Shown here: positions 25,415 through 35,300 of the stretch, piece by piece
Position numbering within the stretch: position 1 is the first letter of the stretch
How the letters are laid out: every line of letters begins with the position of its first letter
NCBI GenBank assembly: GCA_024405455.1
Contig: JAKSOT010000009.1
Coordinates: 1-42,192, forward strand
DNA: 42,192 bases
Reading direction: 5' to 3'
Source of the DNA: Akkermansia sp.
GTDB taxonomy: Bacteria; Verrucomicrobiota; Verrucomicrobiia; Verrucomicrobiales; Akkermansiaceae
Translations under genes and position numbers: made by a program
The notes under the pieces: model-generated
Databases searched by the model: none
What the model saw: the letters and a program-made list of their open reading frames with translations, nothing else
What the model was told of the DNA's origin: nothing

Positions 25415-25443
25415 TTGCGTGCGGTGCGGGGGTGTGGCATGTT
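25415..25443 (+). promoter_or_regulatory. Weak promoter candidate for the AP2-like gene
   Basis: TTGCGT (25415-25420), 17-bp spacer ending TGTGG, CATGTT (25438-25443). The -10 matches consensus poorly. Confidence 0.3.
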
Positions 25444-25506
25444 GGGGGTGCTGCAGGCGGATATCCGTTCCGCCGCCGCGCTAACAAAACAAGAAAGACA
25501 AATACC

Positions 25507-25764
25507 ATGACCCAGCGCAACATCACGCGATACACGTACGAGACCACTTCCTTCCAGGGCTGGAGGTTGAGCATCTGCCGCAAGTGGAACCAGTTCACCA
25601 AATACTTCTCCGACCGCGAGTACGGCACGGAGGAGGCAGCCCTGCAGGCCGCCCTGGAGATGCGAGAGCAGATCTACGCCGCCCTCCGCCAAACGCCCGA
25701 CAAGCCCCGAGAGGTCTTCGAGCGCTTCAAGAACCAAGCGGTGGCTGAAGCCACCGAAAATTGA
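25507..25764 (+). CDS. Small AP2-like domain protein
   Basis: An 85-residue protein whose core, TTSFQGWRLSICRKWNQFTKYFSDREYGTEEAALQAALEMREQI, follows the pattern of the AP2/integrase DNA-binding fold: three strands with W and R at fixed points, FTKYFSD..YG, and then an alanine-rich amphipathic helix. Stand-alone bacterial AP2-like proteins are small and mostly uncharacterised. It probably binds DNA (inference). ATG 25507 is chosen over an upstream open frame because homology starts just after it. Its stop codon lies inside an AT-rich inverted-repeat arm. The palindrome at 25395-25413 is a natural candidate for autoregulation. Confidence 0.6.
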   Translation: MTQRNITRYTYETTSFQGWRLSICRKWNQFTKYFSDREYGTEEAALQAALEMREQIYAALRQTPDKPREVFERFKNQAVAEATEN

Positions 25765-25792
25765 CAATCTACAATTGACGATTTACAATTTT
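25757..25792 (+). repeat. AT-rich arm, inverted relative to 25889-25924
   Basis: The block with ACAATCTACAATTGAC resembles the reverse complement of 25889-25924 at most positions over about 35 bp. It contains the stop codon of the AP2-like gene. Confidence 0.7.
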
Positions 25793-25825
25793 GAGAGTTC
25801 GTGCGCCTGACGGCGCAAAACATCC

Positions 25826-25925
25826 AAAAGCCCCATCCGGCATGCAGCCGGATGGGGCTTTGAAATACGCGGCGCAGCCGCCTAACTTACAAATTGTCAA
25901 TTGTAAATTGTAGATTGTAAATTAG
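25826..25925 (-). repeat. Composite intergenic element, copy A
   Basis: From the left: a terminator hairpin, a short GC hairpin (GGCGCAGCCGCC), the shared core CCTAACTTACAAATTGT (25881-25897), AT-rich degenerate repeats, and the boundary GTAAATTAG, which supplies the stop codon of autotransporter 1. Confidence 0.8.
25827..25861. terminator. Bidirectional intrinsic terminator
   Basis: AAAGCCCCATCCGGC (25827-25841), 5-nt loop, GCCGGATGGGGCTTT (25847-25861): a perfect 15-bp stem with T residues on both strands. It serves the AP2-like gene and the convergent autotransporter 1 gene. Confidence 0.9.
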
Positions 25926-28900
25926 AAGTTGTACCTATATCCTGCGGTTCCGTTGACCTCGGTGTACTTGTCGCGGAGCTCCGCGGTGACATCGAAGAAA
26001 AGCGAGCCGCCGTCCTCGGCAACCGGCACCACGATGCCCGCGCCGAGCTCCAGGCCGAAGCAGCCCATCTCCGCGCTGCGCACATCGCGCACGCGGCCCA
26101 CGTTCACGAAGGAGCTGTGCATGGAGGTGTCGCGGTCCCCGGCGTCGAACTTGAACAGCACGCGGCCCTCGAAGATGGAGGAGCGGTTGTACACGCTCGT
26201 GCCCACGATGCTCTGCAGGCGCGCGCCCAGGGCGATGGAGACCACGTCCGAAGCGGCGTCACCGCCGCGCAGCGCGGCATCCGTGTCGCCCGTCTCGGTG
26301 AAGCCGTCCAGCGAGCTGTGGCGGTAGCTCACGTTGAACACGGGCTGCAGGCAGGTGCTGGCGCTCTCGTTGAGGGCGATGGCGTAGCCGGCCTCGTACA
26401 TCACGCCGTAGGCCGTGCCGTCAGAGCCGGACTCCGTGGCGTAGCTTCCCGCGCCGTAGTCCACGGTGCGCTTCAGGTTGGTGTCCGCCATGCCGATGGT
26501 GCCCACGAGGGTGTGGGTCCAGGAGCCGCGGGTGTAGCGCCCGAACACGGAGACGTACATGCGGTCCAGGTCGCCTTCCGCGTTGTCGTCACCCAGGGCG
26601 GTGAAGTCGCCGTTCATGGCGGTGACGGCCAGTCCCATGGTGAAGCGGTTGGTGCAGTCCACATCCACGCCGAAGGTGCCGCCCCAGCTGGAGAGCTTGT
26701 ATCCGGCGAGGGTGCCGTCGTTGTTGAACTTGGAGTAGTCGCCCTCCGCGTTGATCCAGGCGTTGACGAAGGGCATGTCCTCGTTTACCACGCATTCGCC
26801 CACGCCCATGGAGGTGGTGCGATTGCGGATGGCGCGCAGCTGGCGGTCCACGTCATGGCTCCAGGCGGTGCCCATGGCGGCGTGGGAGGTGCCGCTCATG
26901 GCGGCCAGGATGCGGTCCGCCTCATCTGCGGAGTATGCCTGGCTGTCAAGCGCGGTCATCACGGTTGCGAGGTCGCCGTTCCAGGTCTCCTCGTAGGCCT
27001 GCGGGTTGAGCTCCACCAGAGCGTCGTCCAGCATGCCCGCCCCGGCGATTCCCGCAGGGGAGTGGGCACCGCTCTCCGTCTGGTAGTAGGTGTCGTTCAG
27101 GTCAACCGTCAGCGCGCCGTTCTCGATGCGGGCGTTCTTGTAGTACTTGTAGTACAGGTCGCCGATGAGCTGCACGTTCTGCGTGTTGGTGACGTCAGAG
27201 CCGATGTGCGCCAGCACCAGGTTGCGGGTCTCGCCGCGGTTGCCCACCTGCATGACCTTGCCCTTGTCGGTATCGCGGTCCTGGTTCACCACCACCCAAG
27301 CGTACTCGCCCAGGACGAGGTCGCCGTCCACGATGTGCGGGGCCTTGGCGGGGTTGATGTAGGCGGAGCGCTTGACGGCGGACATGCCGAACTCGACGGT
27401 GCCGTTCTCCAGCGAGGAGTCGTTCCCCAGGGTGAGCGTGGCGCCGCTGTCGTAGTTCGGGTTGTTCAGGATGATGTGGAGGCTGTCGGCCTCTACGCCG
27501 TCGATGGTCTCATCCCCGGTGTACAGGAGCTCGACCGTGCCGTCGCCGTGGAGGGTGAGACCCTCGCCCGCGTTGAGCGTGGCGGATGCATCCTGGACCA
27601 CGCTGATGTGCGCCCCGTCATACCCGCCGGCGTAGCGGCCGCCGTTGCCGTAGATGGTCACGTTGCCGCCCACGGTGGAATCGCTGCCGCCGTTGAGCTG
27701 CTCGGCGGCAATCGAGGCTTCGCCCTCCGTGTAGAGGCTGCCGCCCTCGGTCATGTCAACCACGCCGGTGAAGTAGGAGCCGCCGTCGGCCACGTTGAGC
27801 ACGCCGCCCTTGATGGTGGTGTGCTTGGCATCCACAAACGCGTTCGCCTGCACGTTCAGCTCGCCGGAAACCTGGACCTCGGGCGCGGAGACCATCGTCT
27901 CCGTGCTGCCGTCGCCCACGTTGAGCGAGGCGTTGCCGTCCACCTCCAGCGACTGCGAGAGCAGGAGGTTCTGGTCGCCGTAGATGGTGTCGTGCGTGCC
28001 GGCGGACACCGTCAGGCGGCGGGTCTGCACGGGTTCGGGAGTGTCCAGCAGGATGGACTGCTCGCCGCCGTTGAACTGCACCCAGCTGGTCTCGTCCGGC
28101 ACCATGCCGCCGGACCAGTTGGCGGCGTCGCTCCAGTTCTCGTTCACGCCCACCCAGACGTAGTTGCTCTCCTGGTTGCGCGCGATGAGGATGATGTCCT
28201 TGGTGACGCTGTCCTGGGCGATGTGGTAGCCGAGGTCGTGCGTGTCGGTGATGTACTTGGCGCCGTTGATGGTGAGGTTGGCCGCACCCGTGTGCACGGT
28301 GTCAAGGTCCGCCAGGGTGATAATCTGCCCGGCGCTCACGTTCAGGGCCTCGATGAGAGCCTTGTCCACCACAAAGGCCGTGGTGGACTCGGAGAGGCCG
28401 CCCGCGGTGAGGTAGTGGTCCGTCTTGCTCACGCGGTCCAGCGTGATGGTGCCGGCGTTCAGCGTGCCGGTGGCGGTGAGGGTTCCGGCGGTGGTGAGCT
28501 CAAGCTTTCCGGCGGAAACGTTGCCGATGGTTGCCGCGCCGCCCACGGTGAGCGTGCCGCCCACGCTGAGCGTGCCAGCGGAGCCCGCGGTGGTGGCGAG
28601 GGCCAGGTTGTTGGCGACCGTCAGGGTCTCGCCGGAGCCCATGTCCAGCGCGGCGATGCTGCCGCCGGTGGCGGAGACGGCCGCGCCGTCCAGCTCAATG
28701 GCGCCCTTGGCGTTCACGGTGCCCAGGTTCACGCCGTTGCCGGCAATCACGCGGCCCGTGTTGGTCACGGCCAGCGTGCCGGAGTTGGAGATGTGCGCGC
28801 CGGACTTCACGTCCAGCACGCTGGAAACCGACATGGTGGAGCCGGAGGCGATGCCCACGGTGGCGTTCTCCACGGCCAGCGTGCCCGTGCCGCCCACGGA

Positions 28901-31900
28901 GGCGGCCTGCAGCGTGGCGCCGCCCTTCACCGTGCCCGTGCCGGAAACGGTGATGCCGTTGGCCACCACCACCTTGGAGCTGGAGATGGAGGATCCATTG
29001 GTCATGGTGACGCTGCCCAGGTTCACGGCCTCGCCCGTGAGGGCGAGCGCGCCGCCCAGCTGGGTGCTGGCAAGCCCGGAGGCGTTGCCGAGGCTCAGCG
29101 TGCCGCCGTTGAGCGCGAGCGTGCCGATGCCCTCCACGCTGCCGATGGCGGACGCACCGCCCACGGTGAGCTTGGAGGCCCCGGAAACCGCGCCGGACAC
29201 CTGCACGGAGGCAAAGGTGTTCTCCCCGGTGAGCGCCAGGGCTGCAGCCTTCACGCTGCCGCCGTTGGTGGTGGCAGTCTTGAGGGTGAGCGTGTCCTTC
29301 ACGGTCAGGGTGCCCGCATTGTTGAGGGTCTGGACGCTTGCCCCGCCGTTGCTCACGGTCAGGGTGCTGCCGGCATCCGCAATACTGATGCTCTTGATTT
29401 CACCGCCGAGCTTGTCGAAGGTGGCCTTGCCGGAATCCGAGACGTTGATGCCGCCGCTGATGGTCAGGCGGTCTGCGTTCGTGAAGGTGTATGCCTTGCT
29501 GCCGGAGACGTAGATGGTGGTCACATCGATACCCGTGCCCACGGAGATTTCACCGCCGCTGCCGGCCGCGGTGAAGTGGGCCGCAGAGGCGTTGGTGAAC
29601 GGACCGGAGGCTGAATCCCCGTCCCCTGTGGCCCAGTTCTCCGTGCTCAAATCCCATGGGCCGCTCCCTATGCCCGCGCCCCAGTAGCTGCCGCCGCCTG
29701 TCGCCTTCGTGAGCACCAGGTCGCCGGTGCCCAGCAGGCGCAGCTGGTTCAGGGCCTGCAGCGGCGCGTCCACCGTCACGCAGGTGGCATCCGCATACCA
29801 TTCCCCGGTGGAGGCGTCCTGGGTGAACGTGACGCCGGAGATGTGGTCGATGCTCAACCCGGTGGCTATGACCACCTGGGACCCGACGGTACCTCCGTAC
29901 TGGAACTTGAAGGTGCCGGTGCCGGGAAGGTTGAGCGAGGAATCATCCAGCAGCACGAGCCCCGCATTCCCCACGGCAAGCGTGGAGCCCGCTCCCAGTG
30001 TGACAGCCGTCTTGGTGGAGACTTCTCCGGTGGCATCCAGCGTGGCGCCGGCACCCACGGTGATGGTGGGTATCTCCAGCTCTGCCGTGGCAAGCCTCAG
30101 CGTGCCTTCGGAAACCGTGACCCCCACGGTGGTGGCCGCGTTGGTCGGTATCGGATCGCTTGTGGATGCAGGGGGAAGCACCGGTATCTCGAGCACGAGC
30201 GTGCCCGCGCCCGCCTTGTCGAGGGTGCCGGCTCCTTCCAGTGCGCCCGCGAAGGTTGCGTTCTGCGCGCCGGTGTCCAGCGTCAGCGTGCCGTCCACCG
30301 TTGCAGCGTGGTTCCACGTGATGTCTCCGCCGGAAAGGTTCTTCACGGTGGAGGCCCCGGAAGTCGTAAATGTGGTCACGGTGCTGGTGGCACCGTCGCC
30401 GGTGAACACCTCGCCGGACTGCGTGATTTCCAGGGTGCCGTCATAAAGGCTGACGGTGTTGGGGGTGGAGGCATCCCAGGGCCTGATGTGGCCCACCGTG
30501 AGGGTGCCGCCGTTCACGTTCACGAGCCCGGGATTTCCGGTCTGCCTATGTCCCAGTATCAGCTCACCGCCCACAACCGCGGAGCTGCCGGACGCGATGT
30601 TCAGGGTCAGCTTGGATTCCAGGCGCAAATCCTGGGCAACCTTGATGCTGGCCGCCTGCGAGCCGTCACCCACGTTCAAGACGTGGCCCACACGTTCCGC
30701 GGACCAGCCGCTGCCGTTGAACTCGGCGCTGGTGATGAACTCCAGGTTGGTGAGCAGGTTTGTGGTCTGCCCGTTGTCGAACGCGCGCTCGCCCTCAGCG
30801 CTGATACGCACAGTCTTGTCGCCGGTGACACCGCTGGCAATGCTCTTGATGTTGCCAATGCTCGCGGAGAAGCTGCTCAAATCCAATGTGGCGCCATCCT
30901 CCATGGTGACGGCGGCAAGGTCCGGCATGGTGCTCATAGCCACCGTGGTGCCGCTGCTGATGGCAAGCGTGCCCCTGACGGCACCCAGGCTGATGGTTCC
31001 CTCGCCGTCCATCGTGACGGTGTAGCCGTCCGCAACCACGCTCTTCATGACCAGGTTGCCGCTCGTGCCCACCTTGAACGTGTAGTTGTCGCTCACGTTC
31101 ACCGTGCCTGCCTCAATCGCCTCGTTCACGGTCACTTCCTTGGCAACCGTGCCGTCGCCGAAGTTGACGATGCCGTCGGTGGAGTTCACGTAGTTGCCTG
31201 CGGTTTCGCCCACCAGCCAGTTCTTGCTGGTGGTGTCCCAGGCGGCCGTGGTGCCGGTGCCGTTCCAGTTGTACTGGTCTAGCGGGGTGGCGGATCCCGT
31301 GGTCGTAATCACCAGGTAGGGTGCGTACTGTGAGTTCTGGGGAGTTAAGTCTTGTACATTGTTGCTACCCAGGAAAGCGCAGGTTGCATAATCTGACGTG
31401 CCGCCGTAGTTGCGGAGGGTGCTGGCGCCCGCTTTGAAAAGGTCGCCTTCACCGCCGGTCTGGAGCGTATACCCAACCACAACGTTTGTATTGGCTGCAT
31501 CGTAGTAGGCGAAGTACAGAGCCGAATTCGTGGACACGGTGGCATCGGTGAACGTCCAGGTGAAGTCTCCCGCTGCGCTGGCGGAGTTGGTTGCCAGGGA
31601 AAGCACCTCGCCCGTGCTGCTTATCAGTGCCAGGCCGGTGCCTCCCGCTGCGGACGAACGGATATTGGAGGTGATGGATTGAAGGGTCACCGTCTCGCAC
31701 CCCGAGATGGGAACGCCCGTCGGCTCGCTGGTTGTCGCCAGGCGGGCACCGGTGAGCACGCAGGTGAACCCGTTGGCCCAGAAGTTGTTGGCCGATGTGG
31801 TAACCGAGTTGGTGGTGGTGAACGTGGCGTCCACCGCTTCAGCCGCACAAGTCAGGTTACTAACGGAGGCGATGGCTGCGAGCACCGCAGCCGCGAGCAT

Positions 31901-31921
31901 CTTGGGGAGATGTAATTTCAT
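25922..31921 (-). CDS. Autotransporter 1 (type V secreted, outer membrane)
   Basis: A 1999-residue surface protein. The signal region MKLHLPKMLAAAVLAAIASVSNLTCA is followed by a very long Gly/Ser/Thr/Val-rich passenger of beta-helix character with autotransporter-associated strand repeats. Three modules of the form Y.W.G...W....NW occur (YNWNGTGTTAAWDTTSKNW, YWGAGIGSGPWDLSTENW and YVWVGVNENWSDAANW). The last 330 residues are an autotransporter beta-barrel beginning near DVDRQLRAIRNRTTSMGVG and ending GYRYNF, with the C-terminal Phe required by the BAM machinery. ATG 31921 is chosen because the MKLHLPK motif starts there, as in the two neighbours; the frame is open 14 codons further upstream. 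Adhesion or cell-surface display is inferred; no catalytic motif is visible in the passenger. Confidence 0.92.
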   Translation of the reverse strand: MKLHLPKMLAAAVLAAIASVSNLTCAAEAVDATFTTTNSVTTSANNFWANGFTCVLTGARLATTSEPTGVPISGCETVTLQSITSNIRSSAAGGTGLALISSTGEVLSLATNSASAAGDFTWTFTDATVSTNSALYFAYYDAANTNVVVGYTLQTGGEGDLFKAGASTLRNYGGTSDYATCAFLGSNNVQDLTPQNSQYAPYLVITTTGSATPLDQYNWNGTGTTAAWDTTSKNWLVGETAGNYVNSTDGIVNFGDGTVAKEVTVNEAIEAGTVNVSDNYTFKVGTSGNLVMKSVVADGYTVTMDGEGTISLGAVRGTLAISSGTTVAMSTMPDLAAVTMEDGATLDLSSFSASIGNIKSIASGVTGDKTVRISAEGERAFDNGQTTNLLTNLEFITSAEFNGSGWSAERVGHVLNVGDGSQAASIKVAQDLRLESKLTLNIASGSSAVVGGELILGHRQTGNPGLVNVNGGTLTVGHIRPWDASTPNTVSLYDGTLEITQSGEVFTGDGATSTVTTFTTSGASTVKNLSGGDITWNHAATVDGTLTLDTGAQNATFAGALEGAGTLDKAGAGTLVLEIPVLPPASTSDPIPTNAATTVGVTVSEGTLRLATAELEIPTITVGAGATLDATGEVSTKTAVTLGAGSTLAVGNAGLVLLDDSSLNLPGTGTFKFQYGGTVGSQVVIATGLSIDHISGVTFTQDASTGEWYADATCVTVDAPLQALNQLRLLGTGDLVLTKATGGGSYWGAGIGSGPWDLSTENWATGDGDSASGPFTNASAAHFTAAGSGGEISVGTGIDVTTIYVSGSKAYTFTNADRLTISGGINVSDSGKATFDKLGGEIKSISIADAGSTLTVSNGGASVQTLNNAGTLTVKDTLTLKTATTNGGSVKAAALALTGENTFASVQVSGAVSGASKLTVGGASAIGSVEGIGTLALNGGTLSLGNASGLASTQLGGALALTGEAVNLGSVTMTNGSSISSSKVVVANGITVSGTGTVKGGATLQAASVGGTGTLAVENATVGIASGSTMSVSSVLDVKSGAHISNSGTLAVTNTGRVIAGNGVNLGTVNAKGAIELDGAAVSATGGSIAALDMGSGETLTVANNLALATTAGSAGTLSVGGTLTVGGAATIGNVSAGKLELTTAGTLTATGTLNAGTITLDRVSKTDHYLTAGGLSESTTAFVVDKALIEALNVSAGQIITLADLDTVHTGAANLTINGAKYITDTHDLGYHIAQDSVTKDIILIARNQESNYVWVGVNENWSDAANWSGGMVPDETSWVQFNGGEQSILLDTPEPVQTRRLTVSAGTHDTIYGDQNLLLSQSLEVDGNASLNVGDGSTETMVSAPEVQVSGELNVQANAFVDAKHTTIKGGVLNVADGGSYFTGVVDMTEGGSLYTEGEASIAAEQLNGGSDSTVGGNVTIYGNGGRYAGGYDGAHISVVQDASATLNAGEGLTLHGDGTVELLYTGDETIDGVEADSLHIILNNPNYDSGATLTLGNDSSLENGTVEFGMSAVKRSAYINPAKAPHIVDGDLVLGEYAWVVVNQDRDTDKGKVMQVGNRGETRNLVLAHIGSDVTNTQNVQLIGDLYYKYYKNARIENGALTVDLNDTYYQTESGAHSPAGIAGAGMLDDALVELNPQAYEETWNGDLATVMTALDSQAYSADEADRILAAMSGTSHAAMGTAWSHDVDRQLRAIRNRTTSMGVGECVVNEDMPFVNAWINAEGDYSKFNNDGTLAGYKLSSWGGTFGVDVDCTNRFTMGLAVTAMNGDFTALGDDNAEGDLDRMYVSVFGRYTRGSWTHTLVGTIGMADTNLKRTVDYGAGSYATESGSDGTAYGVMYEAGYAIALNESASTCLQPVFNVSYRHSSLDGFTETGDTDAALRGGDAASDVVSIALGARLQSIVGTSVYNRSSIFEGRVLFKFDAGDRDTSMHSSFVNVGRVRDVRSAEMGCFGLELGAGIVVPVAEDGGSLFFDVTAELRDKYTEVNGTAGYRYNF

Positions 31922-31935
31922 TTTGGTATCAATTG

Positions 31936-31980
31936 TGGTTAAGAACAAGCGGGAAAGCTCCACACGGGCTTTCCCAACCC
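31936..31980 (-). promoter_or_regulatory. 5' leader hairpin of autotransporter 1
   Basis: GGGAAAGC (31951-31958) and GCTTTCCC (31968-31975) form a perfect 8-bp stem, flanked by a second pairing GGTT (31937-31940) with AACC (31976-31979). It lies within the predicted 60-nt leader. No known riboswitch was recognised. Confidence 0.5.
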
Positions 31981-31989
31981 TACCTTGAC

Positions 31990-32019
31990 ATTATACCACC
32001 CCGCCGCCCCCGCGCGCAA
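31990..32019 (-). promoter_or_regulatory. Promoter of autotransporter 1
   Basis: Minus strand: TTGCGC (32019-32014), 18-bp spacer ending TGG, perfect TATAAT (31995-31990). The leader to ATG 31921 is about 60 nt. Confidence 0.65.
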
Positions 32020-32062
32020 GCGCAAATCAATGGAAAATCGCCGTTTTTATGTGAAATGGAGA

Positions 32063-32194
32063 AAAGCCCCTGCGCCGTACAGCGCAGGGGCTTGATGGAA
32101 CACCGCGCGCGAAGCGCGCCTAACTTACAAATTGTAAATCGTCAATTGCCTGCCTCGGCGTAGCCTTGGCGGAGACGGGTCAATTGTAAATTAG
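32063..32194 (-). repeat. Composite intergenic element, copy B
   Basis: It carries the same terminator hairpin as copy C, a GCGCGAAGCGCGC hairpin, the core CCTAACTTACAAATTGTAAA, and the boundary GTAAATTAG. Between core and boundary an extra GC-rich segment of about 30 bp (around 32149-32179) is inserted that copies A and C lack. Confidence 0.8.
32064..32093. terminator. Intrinsic terminator hairpin in element copy B
   Basis: AAGCCCCTGCGC (32064-32075), 6-nt loop, GCGCAGGGGCTT (32082-32093). On the minus strand it is followed by TTTT. Identical to the hairpin at 36612-36641. Confidence 0.8.
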
Positions 32195-32240
32195 TTGTGC
32201 CGCTGGCGGCGCGGAACTGGTGAATTCCCGCCTTGATAAA

Positions 32241-32268
32241 AGGGCTGCCCGGATTGCTCCGGGCAGCC
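32241..32268 (-). terminator. Intrinsic terminator of the PEP-CTERM gene
   Basis: GGGCTGCCCGGA (32241-32252), 4-nt loop, TCCGGGCAGCCC (32257-32268). On the minus strand TTTTATC follows. It lies about 70 nt after the stop codon. Confidence 0.9.
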
Positions 32269-32337
32269 CCCCAATAACAACAAACTCAAGTAGAAATTAC
32301 GTATCTATTTTTTCGAGTTTGGGGATTTTCGTGCACC

Positions 32338-35300
32338 TTAGTGCTTGCGGCGCCTTGCCGCCAAGGCGGCAAGCGCAAGCAAGGACAATGTGCCGGTGGT
32401 CGGCTCAGGAACGTTGCTGCTCTTCACCAAGCCAATCTGGCCGTCCTGCACGTACAGCTTGTAGTCGGCATTTGTGATGCTGCTCAGGTCGAAGTGCGTG
32501 CGAGACCAGTCGCCATCCTCCAGGTTGGTGGTCAGCGCGTGGTCCTGATACTGCTTGACCAGAATCACCTTGTCGCCGATGTTCTCCAAGTTGGCAATGG
32601 CGGCCAGGGTCTCCTCGTCTAGTGTCACGATGGCGCCTTCGGCAAGATTGAACTCGCTGCCCAGCGTCAGAGCCATGGCATCGCCGCCATTCACGTCCAG
32701 CTTGGAGCCGTCCGCCATCTCAAGGTTGGCAAGCAGTGTGGCACCTCCAGCCGTCAGGGTTTCCGAGACGGTCACCGTGCCCTCGGTCGTAGCGTGTTCG
32801 TCCGTGTAGACGGCCACCGTGGAACCTGCGCCGATAGACAGATCAGTGAGAGCGATGGGGTCGGTTGTCACGCCTTGCAGAGTCACCTGGCCACCAATGG
32901 TGCTAATGCTCTCCAGGTGCGTTTCCGTGCCGATATGGGTGAGCGTGAGGGCAGCATCGCCCCAGTTGGCTATACTGGAAACATTGACCTCATTGTTCAC
33001 CACGATGGTGTCCTCAGGATTTTCGCCTGCGGCAATAAGCGTGTCGGCGGTGACCTTGGCGTTCTCCTCATCAATGGTGTAGTGGATTGATTCACCTCCA
33101 GTGTTCTTCACCTGGACGCCATCCTCACCGTAGAATTCCACGCCGGAATCCTCGATGCCCTGGGCGAAGGTGACGGTGACATCCGCAGCAATGCCCACTT
33201 CCGAGTTATCAAGGCCAGTGCCGATGATGCCGCCGTCCTCAATCGTGAGGTTGGAGAAGCTGCCGCCCTCACCCTTGTTGATGGTGCCGCCCGCATTCAC
33301 GGTGACGGAATCTGCGGCGGTTTTGAGCGTCAGGCTGCTGCCGTCGGCCACAACCACGTCAACACCCGAAAGCGTGTTGCCGATGGTGACATTGCCTGTG
33401 GCGGTGATGGTGGCGTTCTCGATAACAAATGCACCGTTGTTGGAGCCGTAGAGCACATTGTTGGTGGTGGTGGAGATGCGGCCCCCGTCCTTGCCCACGA
33501 TTTGCATGTTGGCAATGTTGAACGTGCCGCCTTGCTCCAGCGCAACGGCGGCTGCGGCGGCCATCCACATGCTGCCCGCCATCACCTCGCCCGTGCTGGT
33601 GATATCGAGCTCAACATTGGAGTTGCCGCCGTTGCTGAGGTCCAGGGAGCCGCTGATGTTCACCGCACCCGCAACCTCCACGGAGCCGTGGGTCGGGGTG
33701 AGGTCGCCGGTCACGTTCATCGTGGTGCCGTCGTTCACCTTCAGGGAGGCATCGGCGCTGTTCAGCATGAACTTCTTGGTGTTCAGGGTGCCGCCCTTGA
33801 CCTCCAGAGCCGAGGAGCCCGTCAGGGTCGTCAGGTTGGCGAGGGTGACCTCGCTCGTGCCGTCGACGTTCAGGGTGTGGTTCTCCCAGCCGGAGATGGA
33901 GCTGATGGTGGCGGCCGCCGTGGCGTTCACCGTGGCATCTCCGTGCATCTCAAGGGTGATGGAGGCGGTATCGTAATCCATGTTGACGGACGTGCCTGCC
34001 GCCAGGTCCACCTTGGTCAGGGCCTCGCCAGCCTTCGTCTTATACGCGGCAAAGGCCTCGGAACCATCCCTCACCCACAGGGTGGTATAGTCAACCGTGG
34101 GGTCAATGGTAATCACACCGCCTGTCACGGCGACCTCCACGCCGCCGATGGTGTACTTGGCGCCGTTATCGTTCACGGTGGCGCCCTCAGCGCTGTACAC
34201 GGTCTTGGAGCCGGCCTGACAGTAGAAGCCGTTGGTGGCCTCCTTGCCATCGACATCCACGTAGTACTCCTGGATGTCGCCGCCCTTGATGCCGCCGATT
34301 TCATACGTGCCGGTCATGGTCAGCGTGCCCTTCTGCACCTGGATGGTGTTGTTGATGACGTTGGACCCACCGGAGAGGATGAGCTCGCCAGCGCCGGTCT
34401 TGGTGATGGTGCCGTTGCCGGAGATGTTGCCGGAGATGGTGATGGTGCCGCCCTCCTGGCCGGCTTCAATCTCCTGGGCGGCGTCAGAGCCAACCCATGT
34501 GTAGAGCTGCGTGTTGAAGGTCACGTCGCCAGCCACGTTGAGGGCACGGGCGATGGTGGCGTTTTCGGAGATGCCGACCTCGCCGCCATTCAGGTTGATG
34601 GCCCATGTGCCGTTGTTGTCAGCCGTGATACCGGAAGCACCCAGAACGAGCACACCGCCCTCAGCCAGGTTGATGGTGTTGTTCACGTTCTTGATGCCGC
34701 GGATACCCTTGGTGGCAACCGTGCCGGAAATATCGATGGTGGCGGCCTTGTCGCCAGTGCTCAGCATGGCATCCTTGGCGTAAAGCTCACCTGCAATCTG
34801 GGCATGCGTGGACTGCCCCCACTCGGAGAACAGGAGACCTGCGGCCTTGTAGCCTGTTTCGTTGTTGGCGCTCTTCACCACAACCTTGCCGTGCTCGCCG
34901 ATGACGAAGTTGGCCGCGCCGCCGCTGGCATTGTCGCCCAGCTCCAGGCGGTTCACCACCAAGATGGCATCCGTGTCGCCGGTGCCGATGCTCAGGGAAG
35001 TGCTGGCTCCCGACTTTGTGTGAATCGCGCCGGTAATGCTGTTCAGCGTGCCGTTGAAGGTCACATTGGCGCCGCCGGATGTTTCAAGGGAAGCCGCGCT
35101 GATGCCGACACTCAGCGTATGAGTGCCGCCGCTGGCTGTCATGGTGCCGATGGAAATCGAGCCCTCGCCGGTTACACCGAGTCCGTGGTCGGCGGTCAGG
35201 GTCACGTTGCTGCCCGTGGCAACCACCGCCACGCCTGCGCCGAGGTGCAACTCGCCCTCGTTTGCCAGAGCGGTCAAACTCAGCGTGGTTGCCCCCACGC

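Noticed and set aside
26117..29614. An 1165-codon open frame opposite autotransporter 1 (and a similar one at 37097-40171 opposite autotransporter 2)
   Set aside because: The His/Gly/Val-rich products mirror the Thr/Gly/Val repeats of the real genes and have no domain or promoter of their own.
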